Below are positions 39,297 to 48,995 of a DNA stretch of 64,000 nt, in pieces. The stretch is from Paenibacillus sp. FJAT-26967. GTDB lineage: Bacteria; Bacillota; Bacilli; Paenibacillales; NBRC-103111. The position numbers and the translations under genes are program-made. The first letter of the stretch is position 1. Every line of letters begins with the position of its first letter. The notes under the pieces were generated by a model that made no database searches, was not told where the DNA came from, and was given only the letters and a program-made list of their open reading frames with translations. The stretch is taken from contig NZ_LMXH01000002.1 in assembly GCF_001541095.1 (NCBI RefSeq), positions 696,671-760,670 on the forward strand, written 5' to 3'.

Positions 39297-42179
39297 TTGT
39301 CTTTGCTGCACATAGCTGTTATCCTGCCTTTCCTGCTGGCAGCAGGTATATGTCTGTTCTATCGTATCCGGCATAATATCCATACAGGGTGGCTGGTTCT
39401 TCCGCTGCCCGTGATTTTATTCAGCTATTTCATTACCCGGATTCCTGTTCTGCAGAGTGAGGGAAGCATGACTTCTTCTTTGCCATGGATCCCATCTTTA
39501 GGTGTTGAATTCACCGTGTATCTGGATGGTCTCAGTCTGCTGTTTGCATTACTGATCACAGGAATTGGAAGCTTAGTCGTACTTTATTCCATCTATTATT
39601 TGGATAAAAGGAAAGAAGCGGTCCATACCTTCTATCTGTATCTGCTCTTATTCATGGGCGCCATGCTTGGTGTTGTGCTATCGGACAACTTAATGGTGCT
39701 CTACGGTTTCTGGGAGTTAACGAGTATTTCTTCTTTTCTGCTTATAGCTTTCTGGAATCACCGCGCGAAATCCACCTATGGAGCACTGAAATCCATGCTG
39801 ATTACCGTGTTCGGAGGTCTTGCGATGTTTGCCGGTTTTATCCTGCTCTACCTGATGACAGGAACCTTCAGCATCCGCGCTATTCTGGAACAAGTGAGTT
39901 CTATAACGGAGCATGCGCTGTTCTTGCCTTCCATGCTGCTCATTTTGCTGGGGGCCTTTACGAAGTCGGCTCAATTCCCGTTCCATATCTGGCTTCCCGA
40001 TGCCATGGAAGCCCCGACACCCGTTAGTGCCTACTTACATTCGGCTACCATGGTCAAAGCGGGCATTTACTTAGTCGCGCGGTTCAGTCCTCTTTATTCC
40101 GGTCAGGCGCAGTGGTTCTGGCTTATCTCTTTCATCGGCGTGCTGACGCTGATGTACGGAGCATTCCGGGCCATTAAGCAGACGGATTTAAAGGCGCTTC
40201 TTGCTTTCTCTACGATCAGCCAGTTAGGGCTGATTATGTGTTTGCTCGGTCTTGGCTCGGCATCGGCCTATTTCTCGGGCGCGGCGGAATCGCTTTTCTA
40301 CACGAAGGCGACGATGGCAGCGATCTTTCATCTGATCAACCATGCAACCTTCAAGGGTGCCTTGTTCATGGTAGTCGGCATTGTAGACCATGAGACGGGC
40401 ACTAGAGATATCCGCAAGCTCGGCGGATTGATGTCTCTCATGCCGGTGACATTCTCTATCGCTGTCATCGGCGCATTCTCGATGGCGGGTCTGCCGCCTT
40501 TCAACGGTTTTCTAAGTAAAGAAATGTTCTTTACGGCGGCCTTGAATATCTTGCAGCTCAACATCTGGAACATGGAGAGTCTAAGCATCCTGTTCCCGGT
40601 AATCGCCTGGGTAGCCAGTATTTTCACCTTCTTGTACAGCATGCTGCTGGTATTCAAGACATTTACCGGCCCCAAACAGCTGGATCAGCTGCCCCGAAAG
40701 CCGCACGAAGCGCCGCTGGGCATGCTGCTGCCGCCCGTTGTGCTGGCATCACTTGCCGTAGTGTTCGGATTCTTCCCGAATCTGCTGTCCTATTCGTTAA
40801 TCGAGCCTGCTATGGCGGCCATTTATCCGGCGCTGCTGGATCAGGGGGACCGATTCCTTGTCTCGATCAGTTTCTGGCACGGGTGGACGCCTGAAATTTT
40901 TATGACCATCGGAGTTATTATCGCGGGCACGGTCCTGTACCAAAGCTATCACCGTCTTCGTCTGCTGAACCGGCCATTATTCGAACGCGTCTCCCTGAAT
41001 CGGATTTACGACGGGGGTCTGCGTCTTCTTGATCAGGGTTCTCACCGGATTACCCGTACGTATATGACCGGCTCCATCCGGCATTATTTAATTTACATTT
41101 TCGTTTTTTTTACAGGTTCGCTCGGATATACCCTGTACCGCTCGAAAGGCCTCAGCTTTGATACGACGAATTATGCGCCGGTTTCGATCTACGAGGCCGT
41201 CATTATCATTGTGCTGATCTTATCTGTACTCGCTGTACCTTTTGCAACTTCACGTCTGATGCTTATTATACTGACAGGCGCTGCAGGTTATATGGTCACC
41301 TTGTTCTTTGTCCTATTCCGCGCCCCCGATCTGGCTTTGACCCAAATGATCGTAGAGACGGTATCCGTTACGCTGTTCCTGCTCTGTTTCTATCATCTGC
41401 CCAAATTGAGAAAAGAAGAGGTTAAGGTGCCGTTTAAGGCTGTCAACTTGGTGATTGCAGCCGGTGTGGGCATTATAGTGACCCTGATCGCACTGAGTGC
41501 AAGCAGCAGCCGGTCCTTTGAATCGATTTCGGATTATTTCCTGGACAACAGCTACATCCTGGCCGGAGGCAAGAATGTCGTAAATGTTATCCTGGTTGAT
41601 TTCCGAGGATTCGATACGATGCTGGAGATTGTCGTGCTGTCGATTGCCTCACTTGGCATCTATGCACTGATCAAGATAAAACCTGAACCCGGGGAACTGT
41701 TGGCTGAAAGTCCGATTCCAGACCCTGATCGTGATAAGCATTCCAGGATGTATACGCCTAGAAGCAACGATGTTATTTTGAGAACAGCCTCCAAAGTGGT
41801 TGTGTTCATTATTTTAACGTTCTCGTGGTATTTGTTCTTTGCAGGTCACAATGATCCAGGCGGCGGTTTTATTGGAGCCCTGATGACTTCAGCTGCGCTG
41901 GTTCTGCTGTCGATTGCTTTCGGGATGAGAATGATCCGCACGATCCTGCCGGTTGATTTCCGCAAACTTACCGCAGTCGGCCTGCTGCTTGCTTTACTTA
42001 CGGGGATTGGATCGCTCGTATTGGATGTCCCTTTCCTCAGCCATTCATTCGGTTATTTTGATCTGCCGCTGCTTGGCAAAACAGAGCTGGCTACGGCATT
42101 ATTGTTCGACCTGGGCGTTTACTTAACAGTCGTCGGCATTACGATGACCATCATTTTCACGATAGGGAGGGACAATTAG
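39297..42179 (+). CDS. mrpA: Na+/H+ antiporter subunit A fused to subunit B
   Basis: TTG 39297 follows AAGGAGGG. Of 960 residues, the first 800 or so are MrpA: many membrane helices, the complex I-like core LLGAFTKSAQFPFHIWLPDAMEAPTPVSAYLHSATMV (shown in part) and a C-terminal DALTQ-type region. Residues from about 812 are MrpB (DVILRTASKVVVFII..., FAGHNDPGGGFIGALM, LDVPFLSHSFGYFDLP). In Bacillus these are separate proteins. The product is the largest subunit of a sodium/proton antiporter that controls internal Na+ and pH. Confidence 0.95.
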   Translation: MSLLHIAVILPFLLAAGICLFYRIRHNIHTGWLVLPLPVILFSYFITRIPVLQSEGSMTSSLPWIPSLGVEFTVYLDGLSLLFALLITGIGSLVVLYSIYYLDKRKEAVHTFYLYLLLFMGAMLGVVLSDNLMVLYGFWELTSISSFLLIAFWNHRAKSTYGALKSMLITVFGGLAMFAGFILLYLMTGTFSIRAILEQVSSITEHALFLPSMLLILLGAFTKSAQFPFHIWLPDAMEAPTPVSAYLHSATMVKAGIYLVARFSPLYSGQAQWFWLISFIGVLTLMYGAFRAIKQTDLKALLAFSTISQLGLIMCLLGLGSASAYFSGAAESLFYTKATMAAIFHLINHATFKGALFMVVGIVDHETGTRDIRKLGGLMSLMPVTFSIAVIGAFSMAGLPPFNGFLSKEMFFTAALNILQLNIWNMESLSILFPVIAWVASIFTFLYSMLLVFKTFTGPKQLDQLPRKPHEAPLGMLLPPVVLASLAVVFGFFPNLLSYSLIEPAMAAIYPALLDQGDRFLVSISFWHGWTPEIFMTIGVIIAGTVLYQSYHRLRLLNRPLFERVSLNRIYDGGLRLLDQGSHRITRTYMTGSIRHYLIYIFVFFTGSLGYTLYRSKGLSFDTTNYAPVSIYEAVIIIVLILSVLAVPFATSRLMLIILTGAAGYMVTLFFVLFRAPDLALTQMIVETVSVTLFLLCFYHLPKLRKEEVKVPFKAVNLVIAAGVGIIVTLIALSASSSRSFESISDYFLDNSYILAGGKNVVNVILVDFRGFDTMLEIVVLSIASLGIYALIKIKPEPGELLAESPIPDPDRDKHSRMYTPRSNDVILRTASKVVVFIILTFSWYLFFAGHNDPGGGFIGALMTSAALVLLSIAFGMRMIRTILPVDFRKLTAVGLLLALLTGIGSLVLDVPFLSHSFGYFDLPLLGKTELATALLFDLGVYLTVVGITMTIIFTIGRDN

Positions 42180-42180
42180 C

Positions 42181-42519
42181 ATGGAGTTGTACATGTCTTT
42201 AGCCATTGGCGTGTTGTTTGCGGTAGGAGTCTATCTGATTTTATCCAAAAGCCTGCTGCGCATCATTCTAGGCACGTCCCTGCTTACGCATGGTATTCAT
42301 TTATTACTGCTTACGATGTCCCGCTTAAAAACAGGTGCCGCACCTTTGCTTGGAGAAAAAGCGGACAGCTATGTAGATCCTTTGCCCCAGGCTTTGATTC
42401 TGACTTCCATTGTTATCAGCTTCGGAGTGACTTCTTTATTCTTTGTGATGGCCTATAAGGCTTATCAAAAACTGGGGACCGATAATATGGAAGAGCTAAG
42501 GGGGAATGAGGATGAATAA
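42181..42519 (+). CDS. mrpC: Na+/H+ antiporter subunit C
   Basis: The 112-residue, three-helix NuoK-like protein begins one base after subunit A. It has ILGTSLLTHGIHLLLLTMSR and DPLPQALILTSIVISFGVTSL, the family core with a membrane glutamate replaced by polar residues. It overlaps mrpD. Confidence 0.95.
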   Translation: MELYMSLAIGVLFAVGVYLILSKSLLRIILGTSLLTHGIHLLLLTMSRLKTGAAPLLGEKADSYVDPLPQALILTSIVISFGVTSLFFVMAYKAYQKLGTDNMEELRGNEDE

Positions 42520-43996
42520 CTTGCTGATTTATCCGCTGCTGATTCCTCTGTGCACGGCTGTTCTTCTCATTTTTCTTCCTACAAGAATAAAGCTCCAGCG
42601 CTGGATAAGTTCCATTAGCATTGTCGCTAATATAGCCGCTTCCGGGATGATCGTGGAACAGGTTCGCGCACAAGGCATCCAGACCCTGCAGATGGGAGGC
42701 TGGCTTCCTTCCTATGGGATTGTGTTTGTAGCCGACATGTTCGCCGCGCTTCTTGTTCTAACGACTGTGATCGTCAGTGCCGCTTGTCTGTTTTTTGCTT
42801 TCCGTACAATCGGTGAGCAGAGAGAGAAGCATTACTTTTATCCCTTTTTTCAGTTCTTGCTCGCAGGTGTATGCGGTTCGTTTCTGACTGGCGATCTGTT
42901 CAACCTGTTCGTTTGTTTTGAGGTGATGCTGATTTCCTCCTATGCGCTGATCGTTCTCGGAAGCACAAAGCGGCAGCTGAGAGAAACGCTGAAATACATG
43001 CTGATAAATATTTTGTCCTCGACGTTGTTTGTTGCCGCTGTCGCTTACTTATATGGTGTCGTCGGAACACTGAATATGGCCGATCTGTCCAGCCGGGTGG
43101 CTGAAGCGGGGCAGGGCGGAGTCATTAATGTGATCGCGATTCTGTTCCTGATCGTATTTTCTCTAAAAGCCGGTTTATTCCTGTTCTTCTGGCTTCCAGG
43201 CTCCTACAGCGTGCCGCCGGCTGCCGTGGGCGCCTTGTTCGGCGCGTTATTAACCAAAGTCGGCCTCTATGCACTCATTCGCACCTTTACACTGATCTTC
43301 TATCATGATCCCGCAATTACGCATATGTGGATCGGCTGGATGGCAGGAGCGACGATGATTCTGGGCGCCGTTGGCGCGCTGGCATATTCCGACATTTACC
43401 GGGTCGTTAATTATAATGTAGTGATCAGCGTCGGGTTTATTGCCCTAGGATTAGCGGCAGCCAACAAGGATTCCTTGGATGGAGCTGTTTTCTACCTGAT
43501 GCACGATATGATCGCCAAAGCTCTCTTGTTTATGTTAGCGGGGATACTGATTGCGGCAGCCGGAACAAACTTGACGAGAGAGATGGGCGGAATGATAAAA
43601 CGAATTCCGCTGATCGGATGGATGTTCTTCGTCCTAGCTCTGGCTCTTACAGGCATACCACCGCTCAGCGGCTTCGCCGGTAAACTGCTGATTGTCCGCG
43701 GCGGGTTCGGGGAAGGTTTATACTGGCTTACAGGCATCGGTGTTGCTTCCAGCCTAATCGTGCTCTATTCCCTGATAAGGGTATTTATCAAATCATTCTG
43801 GGGTGAAGAAAAAGCATCCGCCAAACCGCTGCCCTCGAATATGCGGGCGATGACCCTTCCGGCAGCCGGGTTGTTCATCCTGATAATTTGTATCGGTGCC
43901 GGTTCTGAGTGGATATATTCATTGGTCTCGGAAGCGGGAAATACACTGGTAAATCCTGCGATTTATATCGACGCGGTAGTAGGGGAGGAGAAGTGA
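42512..43996 (+). CDS. mrpD: Na+/H+ antiporter subunit D
   Basis: The start chosen is ATG 42512, seven bases after AAGGGGG. The 494-residue NuoN/M-like membrane protein has FNLFVCFEVMLISSYAL (conserved Glu), LFLFFWLPGSYSVPPAAVGALF and GIPPLSGFAGKLLI. It forms the second proton channel of the complex. Confidence 0.95.
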   Translation: MNNLLIYPLLIPLCTAVLLIFLPTRIKLQRWISSISIVANIAASGMIVEQVRAQGIQTLQMGGWLPSYGIVFVADMFAALLVLTTVIVSAACLFFAFRTIGEQREKHYFYPFFQFLLAGVCGSFLTGDLFNLFVCFEVMLISSYALIVLGSTKRQLRETLKYMLINILSSTLFVAAVAYLYGVVGTLNMADLSSRVAEAGQGGVINVIAILFLIVFSLKAGLFLFFWLPGSYSVPPAAVGALFGALLTKVGLYALIRTFTLIFYHDPAITHMWIGWMAGATMILGAVGALAYSDIYRVVNYNVVISVGFIALGLAAANKDSLDGAVFYLMHDMIAKALLFMLAGILIAAAGTNLTREMGGMIKRIPLIGWMFFVLALALTGIPPLSGFAGKLLIVRGGFGEGLYWLTGIGVASSLIVLYSLIRVFIKSFWGEEKASAKPLPSNMRAMTLPAAGLFILIICIGAGSEWIYSLVSEAGNTLVNPAIYIDAVVGEEK

Positions 43997-43997
43997 G

Positions 43998-44474
43998 ATG
44001 TCCCTGCAGATTCTGCTTAATCTGATAATCGCTTTTGTGTGGATGTTCTTGAATAATGAATGGTCCTTCCTTTCCTTTACGGTCGGCTATATCATCGGGA
44101 TTATTCTGATTGGTCTGCTGCGCCGCTTCTGGCCTTACGATTTTTATATGCTAAAAGTGTGGGCCGTTATTAAGCTTCTCCTTTTGTTTCTGAAGGAACT
44201 GATGATTTCCAGTTTTACGGTCATCGGTCAAATTATAAGACCCAAACTGGCGATCCGCCCGGGAATCTTTGCTTATACGACGGAACTGGAATCCGACTGG
44301 GAAATCACGGTGCTATCCTGTCTGATCTGTCTTACGCCGGGAACACTTACCTTGGATATAGCCAAGAATGGCCGGACGCTGTATATTCATGCGATGGATA
44401 TCGAGGATGCGGAAATCATTTCCCTGCAAATCAAGCAAACGTTTGAAAAAGCGATTATGGAGGTGACGAGGTAA
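43998..44474 (+). CDS. mrpE: Na+/H+ antiporter subunit E
   Basis: The 158-residue protein has two or three N-terminal helices and a cytoplasmic domain with LTPGTLTLDI and LYIHAMDIED, which are MrpE signatures. It starts one base after mrpD ends. Confidence 0.94.
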   Translation: MSLQILLNLIIAFVWMFLNNEWSFLSFTVGYIIGIILIGLLRRFWPYDFYMLKVWAVIKLLLLFLKELMISSFTVIGQIIRPKLAIRPGIFAYTTELESDWEITVLSCLICLTPGTLTLDIAKNGRTLYIHAMDIEDAEIISLQIKQTFEKAIMEVTR

Positions 44475-44768
44475 ATGCTGACCAATCTTCTTCTGCTCTC
44501 ACTCGCTCTTCTGTCCTCAGCTGTACTGGGCTGTATGTACAGGCTCCTTAAAGGTCCTTCGATGGCCGACCGGATTGCGGCACTGGATACCATCGGCATT
44601 ATTCTCTTGTCAATGATCGCCGTTATCTGTATGCTGCTCCGGACTCAAGCGTACATGGACATTATCCTCCTGATCGGCATTCTGAGTTTTATCGGGACGA
44701 CGGCCTTTGCCAGATATATTGAAAGAGGCGCGGTCATTGAGAATGGAGATGATACCCTTGATCGGTGA
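44475..44768 (+). CDS. mrpF: Na+/H+ antiporter subunit F
   Basis: The 97-residue, three-helix protein contains LLKGPSMADRIAALDTIG, the MrpF signature with a conserved Asp in the membrane. It immediately follows mrpE. Confidence 0.94.
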   Translation: MLTNLLLLSLALLSSAVLGCMYRLLKGPSMADRIAALDTIGIILLSMIAVICMLLRTQAYMDIILLIGILSFIGTTAFARYIERGAVIENGDDTLDR

Positions 44769-45114
44769 ACTGCTGATAGGCATTATCATTCTGGCCGGTG
44801 CACTATTAGGCGTACTGAGCGCATTTGGCCTCATCCGTTTGCCGGATGTGTACCTGCGTTCGCATGCAGCCACGAAGAGTGCGACGTTAGGTGTCCTTCT
44901 GATTCTGACTGGCGCGTTCTTATACTTCGCGTTCTATCTGGACCATATCAGTGCCAAGCTTCTTCTTGGAATCGTGTTCGTATTTATTACAGGTCCCGTG
45001 GCGGGACATTTGAATGCGAGGGCCGCTTACCGGTCTGGAGTGGCTTTATGGGAACGAAGCGTGCAGGATGATCTGAAGCCGGCTCTCAAAAAGTCGCGCA
45101 AGGAAAAACACTAA
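44743..45114 (+). CDS. mrpG: Na+/H+ antiporter subunit G
   Basis: ATG 44743 lies inside mrpF (26-base overlap). The 123-residue, three-helix protein has LSAFGLIRLPDVYLRSHAATKSAT, the MrpG signature. It ends with a basic tail and is followed by a terminator. Confidence 0.94.
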   Translation: MEMIPLIGELLIGIIILAGALLGVLSAFGLIRLPDVYLRSHAATKSATLGVLLILTGAFLYFAFYLDHISAKLLLGIVFVFITGPVAGHLNARAAYRSGVALWERSVQDDLKPALKKSRKEKH

Positions 45115-45123
45115 ATCATTGTT

Positions 45124-45160
45124 AAAACCGCTCGCGAGTCTTTATCGCAGCGGTTTTTTT
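45124..45160 (+). terminator. Terminator of mrp operon
   Basis: AAAACCGCT pairs with AGCGGTTTT, and a T-run follows. Confidence 0.87.
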
Positions 45161-45354
45161 GTGCAGCAAGAAAGAGGGGGAAAGGGACCCGCGCACTCAC
45201 GATTATTTAAAATGGAGGGTAGACAGGCGGTGAAAGCGGTTTTTTCTAAGAAACTAGGTTTGTAATGATTCTGCAAATATATCGACTATATTTTTAATAG
45301 AATCAAAAATGAAGGCTGATTTTGTAAAAACATAAGCCTATTTTCCTATATATT

Positions 45355-45405
45355 TAGTCGCATATGACTATATGTAATTTTAAACAATGTTCCTATAATT
45401 AGGAA
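45355..45405 (+). promoter_or_regulatory. Palindromes upstream of the chitinase gene
   Basis: TAGTCGCATATGACTA (45355) and TTCCTATAATTAGGAA (45390) are inverted repeats, and the second contains a TATAAT-like box. They are a candidate operator over the promoter. The rest of 45161-45441 is A/T-rich without other features. Confidence 0.5.
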
Positions 45406-45441
45406 TAGTAAGAAAATTTTATACAAGGGAGATTACAACAG

Positions 45442-46689
45442 ATGTCACAATCTAACTATCCTTTCTCGAAGAAATTTATGATTCGCACGATCAGCCTGAC
45501 TTTGGGTGCGGCTTTGCTTGCAGCTCCGATTAGTGCATATGCGGCACAAACCAAGTCTATAACGGAAGCGGTTCCTCTAACGGATTACGAATTTGAAAGC
45601 GCTTACCACACAGGGAGTTATCTGGATGTAGGGGAAAGCCGTCTTTTGAGCGATAAACAGATCCGCAAACAGTGGAAAGGAATTGATAAGCAATACTCAC
45701 CCGAGCGCGCAGTTGAAGCTGTAAAGGAAGCGCTTCCAGAGGCGGAATATGAAGCATTGTTCCCGATGAGACTAGGCTCCAAGGAGTGGCATGAGTTTAA
45801 CAAAGACAAAAAGAACTATGACCCGAATCAGGTTGACTATTATTCCTATGAGAATTTGATTCAAGCCGTTACCGAAGTAGCCAACATTAAGTACAAAGTC
45901 AGCTACCGCAAAGGAAGCCTGACGGCTCAAGAAGTGTTCCGGCTGGATAAGGACAACAAATCGGAGACGCTCGTATCGAGGTCGAGTGACTTCAATGCGC
46001 CTGAGAACCGCCGCAAGAAGATTGAATCGCAGGTAGTTGACTTCGGCACGTTCCTGAAGGAAGGAAGCGATACGGACCGCAAGCGTGAATTGGCGGCGTT
46101 ACTAGCCAACCTGGCTCATGAGACAGGCGGAGGCTGGGATGCGGCACCGGGCGGTCCTCTGCGCTGGGGCTTGTATTATAATGAGAACATCGCGGGCAGA
46201 ACCGGAGCCAATATGTCCACCTTCGTGGATCCGGACAGCAGCGGGCTGTACCCGGGTGTAGAAGGCAAAAGATACTACGGACGCGGACCGATTATGATGA
46301 GCTGGAATTTTAACTATGGCTTGTTCAGTTCAATTATCTACGGCGATAAAAGCGTGCTTCTCAAAAACCCCGAGAAGCTGGCCGCAGACGGTAAACTCGG
46401 TTTTATGACCGCCATCTTGTTCTGGATGACGCCGCAGGCGCCTAAACCTTCCGCTCATGATGTAATGGTCGGAAGATGGGAGCCGACGAAAGAACAGGAA
46501 GAGAAAGGTCTGAAGCCATCGGGCTTTGGAATTACCGTTATGGTCCTGAACGGCCTGGAAGCCAATTTGGGTGAGACGGACGGCAGTCCGATTAAGCGCC
46601 GTGCAGGTCATTACCGGGATATAACCAAAAGAATGGGTGTAGATGTTTCTGCTGAGAAAATCGATACCTTGGGTATGAAGCCGTTTTAA
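45442..46689 (+). CDS. Secreted family GH19 chitinase
   Basis: The 415-residue protein has an N-terminal signal (cut near AYA-AQT, residue 35), an unassigned N-terminal region (about 40-190) and a GH19 catalytic domain. The domain has LAALLANLAHETGGGW (catalytic Glu227), RYYGRGPIMMSWNFNYG and FMTAILFWMTPQ. It would hydrolyse chitin. Together with the LPMO at 58.8 kb it points to growth on chitin. Confidence 0.9.
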   Translation: MSQSNYPFSKKFMIRTISLTLGAALLAAPISAYAAQTKSITEAVPLTDYEFESAYHTGSYLDVGESRLLSDKQIRKQWKGIDKQYSPERAVEAVKEALPEAEYEALFPMRLGSKEWHEFNKDKKNYDPNQVDYYSYENLIQAVTEVANIKYKVSYRKGSLTAQEVFRLDKDNKSETLVSRSSDFNAPENRRKKIESQVVDFGTFLKEGSDTDRKRELAALLANLAHETGGGWDAAPGGPLRWGLYYNENIAGRTGANMSTFVDPDSSGLYPGVEGKRYYGRGPIMMSWNFNYGLFSSIIYGDKSVLLKNPEKLAADGKLGFMTAILFWMTPQAPKPSAHDVMVGRWEPTKEQEEKGLKPSGFGITVMVLNGLEANLGETDGSPIKRRAGHYRDITKRMGVDVSAEKIDTLGMKPF

Positions 46690-46723
46690 TTGTACATAGA
46701 ATCGCATCGATTCTATAATGGAG

Positions 46724-46767
46724 AACCCCTTGCACTAAGCCTTTTTGGCTCAGCGCAAGGGGTTTTT
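46724..46767. terminator. Bidirectional terminator
   Basis: AACCCCTTGC pairs with GCAAGGGGTT, followed by TTTTT. It overlaps the end of the convergent LysR gene. Confidence 0.8.
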
Positions 46768-47685
46768 GAGTGAGCTAGCGGCAAGAAGATCCGTCTTGAC
46801 TGCAAGCTGCCGCTCGGCTAATTCAATAAAAGCCTTCAGAGGCGGCGATATCCATTTATCTTTGTGCCAGGCCAATTGAATAAAGAGCGGAGCCACGCGG
46901 TTGTTCCACGGAAGTTCTTTCATCCGCTCTTCCTCCAGTTCTTTTCGGACCGCCATAGCCGGTAGTAAAGCTATACCAAGATTTGCAATTACGCATTGCT
47001 TGATCGCTTCGATGCTGACGAATTCCAACTTATTTGCCGGATGCACACCCTCTTCACGGAAGTACTCTTCCAGAAGAGTACGGTAAGAGCAGCCGTTCTC
47101 TGTAAGCAGCAGCGTTTCGCGGGCAAAATGCAGCGGGGTTAATTCATCTTGAGCAAGCAGCGGATGCTGAGGCGAAGCTACCATCTTTAACTGTTCCTGA
47201 GTCAACAGTTTTATAGTCAGAGATTCAGGCGGCCGGGAACCATCCAGAATGAATGCTGCATCGAGCTGTCCGCTGTGCAGCTGCTCTCTTGCACTTGCAT
47301 CCGAATGAGCCGGTTTGAAGATCAGCTTAACACGGGGAAACCGGGCTCTGAATTCTTGGAGAAGAGGGGGAAGCCGGTAGGTGCACATACTTTCCTGAGC
47401 CCCTATGATCAGGGTTCCTGACTGGAAGTCGTGACCCTGTACGGCGATCTTGGCTTCTTCGCTCAACTGGATCATTCTGGCGGCATATTCTCTGAATTGT
47501 CTTCCCGCTTCCGTGAGTGCCAGCCGTTTCCCGAGGCGTTCGAACAAGGGGGCTCCAAGCTCTGCTTCGAGTGTCTTTATTTGCGCAGTGACGCTGGATT
47601 GGGCGAAGTTTAACTCATGGGCGGTTTGGGTGAAATTCAAAAGATCCGCTGCCCGTATAAAAGTAATCAATTGTTTGATCTCCAG
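46750..47685 (-). CDS. LysR-family transcriptional regulator
   Basis: The product has an N-terminal winged helix (ITFIRAADLLNFTQTAHELNFAQSSVTAQI) and a substrate-binding domain. The usual family start (a few residues before ITFIRAA) is reached only with a CTG start at 47685, seven bases after AGGAGG; the next start in frame, TTG 47670, removes residues normally conserved. It is divergent from the flavin reductase gene, which it probably controls. Confidence 0.9.
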   Translation of the reverse strand: MEIKQLITFIRAADLLNFTQTAHELNFAQSSVTAQIKTLEAELGAPLFERLGKRLALTEAGRQFREYAARMIQLSEEAKIAVQGHDFQSGTLIIGAQESMCTYRLPPLLQEFRARFPRVKLIFKPAHSDASAREQLHSGQLDAAFILDGSRPPESLTIKLLTQEQLKMVASPQHPLLAQDELTPLHFARETLLLTENGCSYRTLLEEYFREEGVHPANKLEFVSIEAIKQCVIANLGIALLPAMAVRKELEEERMKELPWNNRVAPLFIQLAWHKDKWISPPLKAFIELAERQLAVKTDLLAASSLKNPLR

Positions 47686-47724
47686 AATAAGACCTCCTGT
47701 AATCGTTAAAACCGATTGATTCCA

Positions 47725-47742
47725 TTGAAATAATCATTTCAA
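47725..47742. promoter_or_regulatory. LysR-type operator between divergent genes
   Basis: TTGAAAT-AATC-ATTTCAA is an exact 18-base inverted repeat with a T-N11-A core, the layout LysR regulators bind. It sits between the LysR gene and its target. Confidence 0.6.
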
Positions 47743-47819
47743 ACGATTTCTGATTCTATTGTAAAATAAACGGGAACCCGCAACAACCTGAATGCTTACA
47801 GAAAGGCAGTGAAGAACGT

Positions 47820-48374
47820 ATGACAGTAGCGGTTATTTATGGAAGCACCCGAACGGATGGCAATACGGAAATTTTGACCCGGCAAGCTGTTCAAGGTTTG
47901 CAGACGGAAGTTATTTATCTGAAGGATTATGACATACAACCTATCGCAGACCAGCGGCATGCTGACGGGGGATTTCAGGATGTAGACGATGATTATCCGG
48001 CGGTGCTTGAACGTTTACTTCCTCATGACACCGTAGTGTTTGCAACACCTATTTACTGGTACAGCATGTCGGGCAGGATGAAAAATTTTGTGGATCGCTG
48101 GTCGCAGACATTAAGAGATCAGCGGTATCCGGAATTTCACAGTGACATGGCCGGCAAAATTGCTTATGTCATAGCGGTGGGCGGCGACGAACCCCGGATA
48201 AAAGGACTTCCGATGATCCAGCAGTTTCAGTTCATCTTTGATTTTATGGGGATGCGAATGGACGGATATGTACTAGGACAAGGAAACAAGCCGGGAGAGG
48301 TGCTTCAAGACCTGCCAGCCTTAGCTGCCGCCAGGGTGATTCGTGATACGTTGAAGAACAGAGAGGGAGGATAA
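47820..48374 (+). CDS. NADPH-dependent FMN reductase/flavodoxin-fold oxidoreductase
   Basis: The 184-residue protein has a flavodoxin fold: VIYGSTRTDGNTEIL phosphate loop and ATPIYWYSMSGRMKNFVDR FMN site. It reduces flavins or quinones with NAD(P)H. It is the divergent partner of the LysR regulator, so expression likely responds to its effector. Confidence 0.88.
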   Translation: MTVAVIYGSTRTDGNTEILTRQAVQGLQTEVIYLKDYDIQPIADQRHADGGFQDVDDDYPAVLERLLPHDTVVFATPIYWYSMSGRMKNFVDRWSQTLRDQRYPEFHSDMAGKIAYVIAVGGDEPRIKGLPMIQQFQFIFDFMGMRMDGYVLGQGNKPGEVLQDLPALAAARVIRDTLKNREGG

Positions 48375-48535
48375 CCCCCTACCGCTTGTTCTGCTGCATG
48401 TCATTCGTCTGGAATCGCGAATTAAAGCTGCACAGGCTGCGGATTTTTGCGTGCCTATGGATTTTGCAGTTGTCATCAGCCTGAAGATGGACAATAATGG
48501 AGTAGTTAACTAACGATGAAGAGTGAGCATACATA

Positions 48536-48970
48536 ATGAAAAAAAGAAAAAAATATTCGAAGCTTCTAACCCTGTTTACTGTTGTTTTGCTGGCTGTTTT
48601 ATATGCCATTAATCCGGGCATGTTTCATAACGAACCGGACACAAGCGCAGATATCCAACTCTTTTTCCCGAGCGACAAATATCCTGAGACAGCGAAGCAT
48701 ATCAAGTCGGCCATTTCCAAAGGCTCCTCCAAAATTTGCACTATTGACCGGAAAGGAGCGGAGGAAAACAGAAGGGAGTCCCTTGCCGGTATTGCTACAA
48801 AGAAAAATTATGACCGGGATGAATGGCCTATGGCTATGTGCGCTGAGGGAGGGAAGGGAGCGGATATTGAGTACATCTCTCCCAAAGATAACCGCGGAGC
48901 CGGCTCTTGGATAGGAAACCAGCTGGATAAGCTGGAGGATGGGACCAGAGTTGAAATCATCGTTAAGTAG
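48536..48970 (+). CDS. Secreted NucA/NucB-type deoxyribonuclease
   Basis: The 144-residue protein has an N-terminal signal or anchor (residues 9-26) and the NucB core: [37 protein letters not shown] (Asp93-Glu95 and Glu104 region) and [13 protein letters not shown]. This family cuts extracellular DNA in Bacillus during sporulation or DNA uptake. A small soluble protein gene follows. Confidence 0.88.
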   Translation: MKKRKKYSKLLTLFTVVLLAVLYAINPGMFHNEPDTSADIQLFFPSDKYPETAKHIKSAISKGSSKICTIDRKGAEENRRESLAGIATKKNYDRDEWPMAMCAEGGKGADIEYISPKDNRGAGSWIGNQLDKLEDGTRVEIIVK

Positions 48971-48995
48971 TCAGGTAAGGTAAGGAGGCCGATGT

